Assembly: GCF_000720115.1 (NCBI RefSeq)
Contig: NZ_JOIR01000041.1
Coordinates: 1 to 54,989, forward strand
Length of the DNA stretch: 54,989 bases
Origin: Streptomyces sp. NRRL F-2580
Lineage (GTDB): Bacteria > Actinomycetota > Actinomycetes > Streptomycetales > Streptomycetaceae
Direction: 5' to 3'
Shown here piece by piece: positions 48,710 through 54,989 of the stretch (positions are counted from its first letter, which is position 1; the number at the start of each line of letters is the position of its first letter). Both the position numbers and the translations under genes were made by a program. The notes below the pieces were generated by a model that saw only the letters and a list, made by a program, of their open reading frames with translations, was not told where the DNA came from and did not search any database.

Positions 48710-50104
48710 TCAGGGCGCCGTGCGGCCGCGCGCGGCCAGTTGCTCCACGCGGGCGTGCAGGGTCGGCAGGTAGTGCTCGGACTCCGGCTTGATCAGGACG
48801 CTGCGGATCACCCGGGCCGCGTCCGCGTCGCGTGGCACGCGCGGGTGGCGGCGTACGAAGGCGTCCGCGTCCGCGCGCAGCACGCTCAGGAACACGGGGT
48901 CCGCCTCCGCCGTCATGCCGTCGCGCAGCAGGCGGTCGGAGGCCGCGTCGATCGAGGACAGGGTCATGCTGGCGGAGGTGGGGAAGTAGGTGACGATGTC
49001 GAGGTCCGGGCGCTGGTAGAGCTCCAGTGCGTCGGAGGCGGTCAGCAGGTCGGCCCAGCGCAGTGCGGCCCGCCGGTTCGCGGCGAGGATCCCTCCGAAG
49101 CCGTCCGGGGTGAGCGGCAGCAGTTGCAGGGTCAGCCACAGGGCCGCGGCGGCCGCGCCGGCGCGTGAGCATTCCAGGCTGATCTCGCCCAGGTGCAGGT
49201 CCGCGTCGGTGAAGTAGGTGTAGGGCGAGTCGTGGGCGAAGTGGCGGCCGGCCCGCGGGTCGGGGAAGAGGACGGCGCCGCAGCCATAGGGCTGCAGGCC
49301 CTGCTTGTGGGGGTCGACCACCACCGAGTCGCAGGCGGCGATCGCCCGCCAGGGGGCGGGGTCGATGCCGCCCGTGCCGGCCCGGCCCAGGATGGCGTAG
49401 AAGCCGCCGTAGGCGGCGTCGACGTGCACCCGTGCCCCGTACCGGCGTGCCAGCGGCAGGACTTCGTGCACCGGGTCGACCGCTCCGAGGCCGGTGGTTC
49501 CGGTGGTGACGACGACGGTGCCGATGCGGCCGCCGCGCAGGGCTGCCTCCAGTGCTTCGAGGTCGATGCGGCCGCCGGCGTCGGTGGGGATGCGGTGGCC
49601 CTCCATGCCCAGGACGTGGCACATCCGCTCGTGGGTGTAGTGGCAGTCGCCGCTGTAGGCGACGCCGCGGTCGGGGTGGAGCTGGCGGGCGACGTAGAGG
49701 GCTTCCAGGTTGGCCATGGTGCCGCTGGTGGTGAGGTGCCCGACGTGCGCGTCGAGCCCGAACATGGCGGCGAGGTCGGCGACGGCCTCGCGTTCCATCT
49801 CGGTGGTGGCCGGTCCGCCCTCGGCGGCGTGGTTGTTGGGGTTGAAGAGCATGGCGGTGAGGTAGCCGGTGACGGCCGCCGGGTGCGGCGGCTTGACCAT
49901 CTGTCCGGCGTAGCGCGGGTGGAAGAACGGATAGTTGTGGTCCATGCGCTTGGCGAGGCGGTCGAAGGCCTCGCCGAAGGCCTCGGGCCGCACGCGGTGC
50001 GCGTCGTGGGTCTGGTACGGGCCGAACTGCCCTCCCCACCGCTGCGCCACCGTGAGCGCGCGCGGCAGCCAGTCGCGTAGGTCGTGCAGGTCGTGCAGGT
50101 CCAC
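48710..50104 (-). CDS. PLP-dependent amino acid decarboxylase (group II)
   Basis: A 464-residue fold-type I decarboxylase of the glutamate/aromatic-amino-acid group. LTTSGTMANLEAL near 130 (PLP phosphate), VHVDAAYGGFY near 234 (ring Asp) and VVDPHKQGLQPYGCG near 265 with the Schiff-base lysine are intact. The GTG at 50104 has GGGGGAGG seven bases upstream; the reading frame stays open far upstream but only as a low-quality GC frame. The N-terminus HDLHDLRDWL comes from a short DNA repeat. The substrate could be tyrosine, tryptophan, DOPA or an acidic amino acid. It is divergent from a multicopper oxidase gene. Confidence 0.92.
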   Translation of the reverse strand: MDLHDLHDLRDWLPRALTVAQRWGGQFGPYQTHDAHRVRPEAFGEAFDRLAKRMDHNYPFFHPRYAGQMVKPPHPAAVTGYLTAMLFNPNNHAAEGGPATTEMEREAVADLAAMFGLDAHVGHLTTSGTMANLEALYVARQLHPDRGVAYSGDCHYTHERMCHVLGMEGHRIPTDAGGRIDLEALEAALRGGRIGTVVVTTGTTGLGAVDPVHEVLPLARRYGARVHVDAAYGGFYAILGRAGTGGIDPAPWRAIAACDSVVVDPHKQGLQPYGCGAVLFPDPRAGRHFAHDSPYTYFTDADLHLGEISLECSRAGAAAAALWLTLQLLPLTPDGFGGILAANRRAALRWADLLTASDALELYQRPDLDIVTYFPTSASMTLSSIDAASDRLLRDGMTAEADPVFLSVLRADADAFVRRHPRVPRDADAARVIRSVLIKPESEHYLPTLHARVEQLAARGRTAP

Positions 50105-50419
50105 GGGAGCCTCCCCCAGCGGCCGCCCGGTTCGGCGGCACGAGTCGGGCGTACGCGGTCGTACGTACGCATGAGGAGGGTTACGAAGGCCCCGCAAGGC
50201 CCGCGCAACGCCTGACGCCCACACACCATCTGGGCTCGAGTGATGCGCTAGGCGCGTCTGGTCCACTCGCCGCGCGACAGCCACGCGAGGCACTGCCCCG
50301 CCGGCTGCCCGCAGGCACCGGCACACCGGCCGCCGCACACCGGGTGCCGGCCGTCCTCGGCGCGCCCGGTGCCGCTCTCGGGCGTCGGCCCGAACCCACC
50401 CTTCCCAGGAGGAGATCCC
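50105..50419. other. Divergent decarboxylase/multicopper-oxidase promoter region
   Basis: About 315 bp with no convincing gene. One SARP-like heptamer (TCGAGTG, 50235-50241) precedes a TAGGCG hexamer near 50248, too little to call a SARP promoter. The right end holds the AGGAGGAG ribosome site of the oxidase gene. Confidence 0.4.
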
Positions 50420-51883
50420 ATGGTCACCAGACGCAGCTTGCTCGGCGGTGCCGTCGCCGCGACCGGCGCCGGACTGCTCACCACCGGAGGCCTGACTCCG
50501 CTGCTCAGTGCCCGCACCGCCGAGGCCTCCGGCGCCGGCGCCGGCAAGCCGGTCACCGTCCCGCCGCCGTTCACCGTGCGGATGCCGACCCTGCCGGTGC
50601 TCCAGCCGATATCCACGGCGGGCGGCCAGGACACCTATGCCGTGACCATCAAGGAGGTGGCGCGGGAGATCCTCCCCGGTGCGCAGACGAAGGTGCTGAC
50701 CTACGACGGCCACTTCCCGGGACCGGTGCTGCGGGCCCGCAGCGGGCGGAAGGTGGTGATCCGGCACCGCAACACCCTCACCATGCCGGTCTCGGTCCAC
50801 CTGCACGGCGGCAGCGTCTCGCCGGAGAACGACGGCGGCCCGATGGACACCTTCGCGCCGAACACCTCGCGCACCTACACCTACCCGAACCAGCAGCCGG
50901 GCGCCGGCCTGTGGTTCCACGACCACGCGCACCACATGGAGTCGGAGCACGTCTTCAGGGGGCTGTCGGCCACCTATCTCCTCTCGGACGACACGGAGCG
51001 GTCGCTGCCGCTGCCGTCCGGCCAGTACGAGGTCCCCATCGCGCTGCGCGACGCCCGCTTCGACGAGGCCGGACAGCTGGTCTACGTGATGGACGACGTG
51101 TTCGGGCGGACCACCGTTCTCGCCAACGGCCGCCCGAGCCCGTACTTCGAGGTGGCGGCCCGCAAGTACCGCTTCCGGCTGCTCAACTCCTCCAACATGC
51201 GTTTCTTCCAGCTGCGCCTGTCGGACGGCGGCCAGATGATCCAGATCGGTACGGACGGCGGCCTGCTGGAGCACCCGTTCACGACGGACACCATCGGGCT
51301 GTCCCCGGCGGAGCGGGCCGACGTGGTCATCGACTTCTCCCGCTACCGGGTCGGTACGAAGATCGTCCTGGAGAACGTCATGGGGCCCGGCACGCCCGAC
51401 CAGGTGGGCAAGGTGCTGCGCTTCGACGTCGTACGGACGGCGCCGGACGCCAGCCGCGTGCCCGAGACGCTGCGCACCCTGCCGGCCATGGCGAACGCCA
51501 TAGTCCAGCGCACCATCGTCCTCACCATGGACGAGGACGGCCGCGAGGAGCCGCGGGGGCTCATCGACGACCAGGTCTGGGACTACCAGCGTATCGACCA
51601 GACCATCGCCCACGGCAGCTCGGAGATCTGGACGGTCACCAACGCGAACAAGATCATCCCGCACAACTTCCACATGCACCTGGTCCAGTTCCGGGTGCTG
51701 GAGCGCAACGGGACCCCGGTGGCGCCGGGCGAGGCCGGGCTGAAGGACACGGTCCGCCTGTTCCCCGGCGAGACGGTGAAGCTCCACGCCACCTTCGACA
51801 CCTACAAGGGGACGTACGTCTACCACTGCCACCTGCTGGACCACTCGGCGATGGGCATGATGGCCAACTTCCGTATCCGGTAG
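50420..51883 (+). CDS. Tat-exported multicopper oxidase (CotA/phenoxazinone-synthase-like)
   Basis: A 487-residue multicopper oxidase. A twin-arginine signal (TRRSLLGGAVAATGAGLL) leads the protein. All four copper motifs are present: HLHGG near 130, WFHDHAHH near 170, HNFHMHLVQF near 414 and YHCHLLDHSAMGMM near 470 (type 1 Cys with an axial Met). Such enzymes oxidise phenols, aminophenols or bilirubin and can couple aromatic units. The ATG at 50420 has AGGAGGAG eight bases upstream. It is divergent from the PLP decarboxylase gene, suggesting that an amine or phenol made there is its substrate, and is followed by a hairpin. Confidence 0.93.
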   Translation: MVTRRSLLGGAVAATGAGLLTTGGLTPLLSARTAEASGAGAGKPVTVPPPFTVRMPTLPVLQPISTAGGQDTYAVTIKEVAREILPGAQTKVLTYDGHFPGPVLRARSGRKVVIRHRNTLTMPVSVHLHGGSVSPENDGGPMDTFAPNTSRTYTYPNQQPGAGLWFHDHAHHMESEHVFRGLSATYLLSDDTERSLPLPSGQYEVPIALRDARFDEAGQLVYVMDDVFGRTTVLANGRPSPYFEVAARKYRFRLLNSSNMRFFQLRLSDGGQMIQIGTDGGLLEHPFTTDTIGLSPAERADVVIDFSRYRVGTKIVLENVMGPGTPDQVGKVLRFDVVRTAPDASRVPETLRTLPAMANAIVQRTIVLTMDEDGREEPRGLIDDQVWDYQRIDQTIAHGSSEIWTVTNANKIIPHNFHMHLVQFRVLERNGTPVAPGEAGLKDTVRLFPGETVKLHATFDTYKGTYVYHCHLLDHSAMGMMANFRIR

Positions 51884-51904
51884 CAGGGGCCCGCCGGGAG
51901 GGGC

Positions 51905-51949
51905 CGCGTCGAGCGGAGGTGGGGGAACCGGCCAGCTCCGCTCGACGCG
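51905..51949 (+). terminator. Hairpin after the multicopper oxidase gene
   Basis: CGCGTCGAGCGGAG pairs with CTCCGCTCGACGCG (14 bp) around a 17-base loop, 21 bp after the oxidase stop and about 120 bp before metK. I read it as a terminator; no SAM-riboswitch core was recognised. Confidence 0.65.
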
Positions 51950-52069
51950 CTCTCAAGGACGGGCCGAGGACCGGGCGGCAGGATCCTCGGCAACAGACCA
52001 TGTCCGGCCGTGTCCCCCACGTCCGACCTGTCCGATCCGACCACCCGTCCCCACACCACCTGGAGTGAG

Positions 52070-53275
52070 ATGTCCCGCCGTCTGTTCACCTCGGAGTCCG
52101 TGACCGAGGGCCACCCCGACAAGATCGCCGACCAGATCAGCGACACGATCCTCGACGCGCTCCTCTCCGAGGACCCCGCCTCCCGGGTGGCGGTGGAGAC
52201 CCTCATCACCACCGGTCTCGTGCACATAGCGGGCGAGGTGACGACGAAGGCCTACGCGCCGATCGCGCAGCTCGTCCGGGACAAGATCCTCGAAATCGGC
52301 TACGACTCCTCACAGAAGGGCTTCGACGGCGCCTCCTGCGGCGTGTCGGTGTCCATCGGAGCCCAGTCCCCCGACATCGCCCAGGGTGTCGACACCGCCT
52401 ACGAGAGCCGTGTGGAGGGCGAGGAGGACGAGCTCGACAAGCAGGGCGCCGGCGACCAGGGCCTGATGTTCGGCTACGCCTGCGACGAGACCCCCGAGCT
52501 GATGCCGCTCCCGATCCACCTCGCGCACCGGCTCTCCCGCCGGCTGTCCGAGGTCCGCAAGAACGGCACCGTCCCCTACCTGCGCCCCGACGGCAAGACC
52601 CAGGTCACCATCGAGTACGACGGCGACCAGGCCGTCCGGCTGGACACCGTCGTCGTCTCGACGCAGCACGCCTGCGACATCGACCTGGAGGCCCTGCTGG
52701 CCCCGGACATCCGGGAGAACGTGGTCGAGTACGTGCTGGCCCGGCTCGCCGAGGACGGCATCAAGCTGGAGACCAACGGCTACCGGCTGCTGGTCAACCC
52801 GACCGGCCGTTTCGAGATCGGCGGCCCGATGGGAGACGCCGGCCTGACCGGCCGCAAGATCATCATCGACACCTACGGCGGCATGGCCCGCCACGGCGGC
52901 GGCGCGTTCTCCGGCAAGGACCCCTCCAAGGTCGACCGCTCCGCCGCCTACGCCATGCGCTGGGTCGCCAAGAACGTCGTGGCCGCCGGCCTCGCCTCGC
53001 GCTGCGAGGTCCAGGTCGCCTACGCCATCGGCAAGGCCGAGCCGGTCGGTCTGTTCGTGGAGACCTTCGGCACCCACACCGTGCCCACCGACCGCATCGA
53101 GCGGGCCATCACCGAGGTCTTCGACCTGCGTCCGGCCGCGATCATCCGCGACCTCGACCTGCTGCGGCCCATCTACGCGCAGACCGCCGCCTACGGCCAC
53201 TTCGGCCGTGAACTGCCCGACTTCACCTGGGAGCGCACCGACCGTGCCGAGCGGCTGAAGGCCGCCGCCGCCTGA
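52070..53275 (+). CDS. metK: S-adenosylmethionine synthetase
   Basis: A roughly 400-residue MetK, which makes SAM from methionine and [22 protein letters not shown] at the N-terminus, [12 protein letters not shown] near 124 (substrate loop), a phosphate loop [15 protein letters not shown] near 280 and a C-terminal DFTWERTD are conserved, so it looks fully active. The ATG at 52070 has GGAG nine bases upstream. It is grouped with a PfkB kinase and a metH remnant, not with the usual housekeeping neighbours, pointing to an extra copy that supplies SAM to the pathway's methyltransferase. Confidence 0.96.
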   Translation: MSRRLFTSESVTEGHPDKIADQISDTILDALLSEDPASRVAVETLITTGLVHIAGEVTTKAYAPIAQLVRDKILEIGYDSSQKGFDGASCGVSVSIGAQSPDIAQGVDTAYESRVEGEEDELDKQGAGDQGLMFGYACDETPELMPLPIHLAHRLSRRLSEVRKNGTVPYLRPDGKTQVTIEYDGDQAVRLDTVVVSTQHACDIDLEALLAPDIRENVVEYVLARLAEDGIKLETNGYRLLVNPTGRFEIGGPMGDAGLTGRKIIIDTYGGMARHGGGAFSGKDPSKVDRSAAYAMRWVAKNVVAAGLASRCEVQVAYAIGKAEPVGLFVETFGTHTVPTDRIERAITEVFDLRPAAIIRDLDLLRPIYAQTAAYGHFGRELPDFTWERTDRAERLKAAAA

Positions 53276-53286
53276 GCACCCGGCAC

Positions 53287-53460
53287 GCACCACCCGCACC
53301 ACCCGCACCACCCGCACCACCCGCACCACCCGCACCACCCGCACCAGCGGGCATCCCCACCCCCCACACCCCGCCCCGCCCCGTCTCGCCCTGCCCTGCC
53401 CCGCTCTGCCCTGCCCTGCCCCGCTCTGCCCTGTTCTGCCCTGCCCTGCCCTGCCCCGCC
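53287..53460. repeat. 9-bp and 5-bp tandem repeat tract between metK and the kinase gene
   Basis: GCACCACCC is repeated six times plus a partial copy (53287-53346). A CTGCC/CCGCC/CTCTGCC pentamer-like tract follows (about 53371-53460). The C-rich strand is the coding strand. It fills nearly all of the 228-bp gap; no gene is seen. Confidence 0.9.
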
Positions 53461-53503
53461 ACCTTCCGCCCCGCCGACATCAGACCAGTTCACAGGAGTC
53501 CAC

Positions 53504-54484
53504 GTGCGTATCGCGGTGACCGGATCCATCGCCACAGATCACCTCATGGCCTTCCCGGGCCGGTTCGTCGACCAGCTCCTGCCCGACCAGCTGGAACACG
53601 TCTCGTTGTCCTTCCTCGTCGACACCCTCCAGGTGCGGCGGGGCGGAGTGGCGGCCAACATCGCCTTCGGCCTCGGCTGCCTCTTCCTCGAACCCCTCCT
53701 CGTGGGCGCCGTGGGCCCGGACTTCGCCGAGTACGAGGTCTGGCTCAAGGAACACGGCGTCGACACCGGCTCGGTCTACGTCTCCTCCGAGCACCAGACC
53801 GCCCGCTTCATGTGCATGACCGACCAGGATTCCAACCAGATCGCCGCGTTCTACGCCGGCGCCATGGCCGAAGCCGGGCGCATCGACCTGCGCGGCGCCC
53901 ATGACCGCACCCCCCTCGACCTGGTGCTCGTCTCACCCAACGACCCCGGCGCGATGGTGAGGCACACCGAACAGGCCCGGGAGCTGGACATCCCCTTCGC
54001 CGCCGACCCCTCCCAGCAGCTCGCCCGCCTCACCGGCGCCGAGGTGCACAGCCTGGTCACCGGCGCCCGCTGGCTGTTCACCAACGAGTACGAGTCCGCG
54101 CTGCTGCGCGAACGGGCCGGGTGGAGCCACGCGGAGGTCCTCGACCGCGTCGGCACCTGGGTCACCACCCTGGGCGCACAGGGCGTCCGTATCGACCGCA
54201 AGGGCGAGCCGGCCCTCACCGTCCCCGCCGTCCCCGACGTCCACGCCGAGGACCCCACCGGCGTGGGTGACGCCTTCCGCTCCGGTTTCCTGGCCGCCGT
54301 CAGCTGGGGGCTGCCGCTGGAGACCGCCGCGCAGCTCGGCTGCGCGATGTCCGCGCTGGTCCTGGCGACCGTGGGCTCCCAGGCGTACGAGATCCGGCCC
54401 GAGCGCCTGCTCGCCACCGTCCGTGCGGTGTACGGGGAGCATGCGGCCGGGCTGCTGGCACCGAAGCTGGAGCGGCCGGTATGA
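53504..54484 (+). CDS. PfkB-family sugar/nucleoside kinase, probably adenosine kinase
   Basis: A 326-residue ribokinase-family enzyme. GSIATDHLMAFPGRFVDQL at residues 7-25, the GG motif RRGGVAANIAFGLG near 45 and the catalytic DPTGVGDAFRSGF near 250 are present. The pattern fits actinobacterial adenosine kinases, which remove adenosine after S-adenosylhomocysteine is cleaved and so help SAM recycling. The GTG at 53504 has AGGAG upstream. Its stop overlaps the metH start by four bases, supporting a SAM-cycle operon. No SAH hydrolase gene is in the window. Confidence 0.9.
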   Translation: MRIAVTGSIATDHLMAFPGRFVDQLLPDQLEHVSLSFLVDTLQVRRGGVAANIAFGLGCLFLEPLLVGAVGPDFAEYEVWLKEHGVDTGSVYVSSEHQTARFMCMTDQDSNQIAAFYAGAMAEAGRIDLRGAHDRTPLDLVLVSPNDPGAMVRHTEQARELDIPFAADPSQQLARLTGAEVHSLVTGARWLFTNEYESALLRERAGWSHAEVLDRVGTWVTTLGAQGVRIDRKGEPALTVPAVPDVHAEDPTGVGDAFRSGFLAAVSWGLPLETAAQLGCAMSALVLATVGSQAYEIRPERLLATVRAVYGEHAAGLLAPKLERPV

Positions 54485-54989
54485 CGACGAACTCACAGAC
54501 CCGGGCCGATGCCCTGCGAGAGGCGCTCGCGACCCGCGTGGTCGTCGCCGACGGAGCCATGGGAACGATGCTCCAGGCGCAGGACCCCACGATGGAGGAC
54601 TTCCAGCAGCTGGAGGGCTGCAACGAGGTCCTGAACATCACCCGCCCCGACATCGTGCGCTCCGTCCACGAGGCGTACTTCTCGGCGGGTGTGGACTGCG
54701 TCGAGACGAACACCTTCGGTACGAACTACGCGGCTCTGGCCGAGTACGACATCGCCGAGCGCAACTTCGAGCTGTCGGAGGCGGGTGCGCGGATCGCCCG
54801 CGAGGTGGCCGACGAGTTCACGGCGTCGACGGGGCCAACGCCGGCCTGCCCGTCCTGACCAAGCAGGGCGCCCACTACCCGCTGTCCGCGGCCGAGCTGG
54901 CCGACGCCCAGGAAACCTTCGTCCGCGAGTACGGCCTCTCCCTCGTCGGCGGCTGCTGCGGCACCACCCCGGAGCACCTGCGCCAGGTC
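54481..54989 (+). pseudogene. metH: Methionine synthase (metH) N-terminal homocysteine domain with internal deletion; runs off the window
   Basis: From the ATG at 54481 the first 115 codons match the MetH homocysteine-binding domain (VVADGAMGTMLQAQ, GCNEVLNITRPDIV, DCVETNTFGTNYAAL, EVADEFTASTG). The frame then shifts at about 54834 and hits TGA at 54858. In another frame, from 54837 to the window end, the later part of the same domain resumes (NAGLPVLTKQGAHYPL, then GLSLVGGCCGTTPEHLRQV). About 150 residues, including the first zinc-binding cysteine (Cys247 in E. coli MetH), are missing between the two parts. The gene as given cannot make a working enzyme; an assembly error is the alternative. 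Confidence 0.85.

Noticed and set aside
50105..51844. Upstream 580-codon extension of the PLP decarboxylase reading frame
   Set aside because: The extension is antisense to the multicopper oxidase gene; a GTG at 50104 with GGGGGAGG gives the normal family N-terminus.
51884..52069. SAM riboswitch before metK
   Set aside because: The only strong structure is a simple 14-bp hairpin directly after the oxidase stop; no conserved riboswitch core was recognised.
53287..53460. CRISPR-like repeats
   Set aside because: Units of 5-9 bp without spacers and no cas genes; a simple tandem repeat tract.

Overview
The window is very GC-rich DNA with strong third-position GC bias. It carries Streptomyces hallmarks: a gamma-butyrolactone (GBL) signalling island, four SARP activators, in-frame TTA (bldA-type) codons and chains of ATGA/GTGA-overlapping genes. 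Almost all of it looks like one or two adjoining secondary-metabolite gene clusters with their regulation. I see no rRNA, tRNA, CRISPR or transposase.

Region 1 (about 1-9.6 kb) is a regulatory island: an AfsA-type GBL synthase divergent from a cytochrome P450, then three ScbR-type TetR regulators alternating with two SARPs, then a TetX-like flavin monooxygenase and a broken small membrane-protein gene. Good GBL-receptor-type operators lie before the afsA-like, tetR1, tetR2 and SARP1 genes, and one overlaps a consensus-like promoter. The afsA-like and SARP1 genes each carry a TTA codon.

Region 2 (10.3-25 kb) holds an XRE/TPR regulator, a type II polyketide aromatase/cyclase, a phosphopantetheinyl transferase, a degenerate condensation/thioesterase-like protein, a third SARP closely related to the second, a 57-residue secreted peptide, a class V aminotransferase fold lacking its PLP lysine, acyl-CoA carboxylase beta and epsilon subunits, an ActIII-type ketoreductase, a truncated adenylation-like protein, an NmrA-like oxidoreductase, a hemerythrin protein and a DUF1772 (anthrone-oxygenase-like) protein. 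These resemble accessory genes of an aromatic polyketide pathway, but no KS-alpha/KS-beta pair is in the window. An array of TTGCCA-type palindromes sits between the peptide and aminotransferase genes.

Region 3 (25.2-35.7 kb) has an AraC regulator, a leftward operon (methyltransferase, Baeyer-Villiger-type monooxygenase, Tat-exported cytokinin-dehydrogenase-like flavoprotein, SRPBCC protein, hydrolase, second phosphopantetheinyl transferase), a rightward ACP-KASIII-FabG operon and a fourth SARP.

Region 4 (36-47.3 kb) is the most novel part. It is a tight rightward operon of alpha-oxoamine synthase, ketosynthase, MaoC dehydratase, AMP-dependent ligase and ACP, followed by homologues of TrpD, TrpA, TrpF and TrpC interleaved with an ectoine-synthase-like cupin, an acyl-CoA-dehydrogenase-type flavoprotein and a hydrolase. 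No TrpB, TrpE or TrpG is present. The TrpD, TrpF and TrpC homologues have lost residues that contact anthranilate or are conserved in catalysis, while fold, phosphate-site and acid/base residues persist. My inference is that a tryptophan-pathway module has been recruited to build a pyrrole or indole-like ring on a non-anthranilate amine made or carried by the ACP machinery. The order of reactions is not readable from sequence.

Region 5 (47.3-55 kb) has a leftward DUF6875-like/GNAT/PLP-decarboxylase group, a divergent Tat-exported multicopper oxidase, and a SAM-supply group: metK, a PfkB (adenosine-kinase-like) kinase, and a metH whose homocysteine domain is interrupted by an internal deletion and which runs off the window end.
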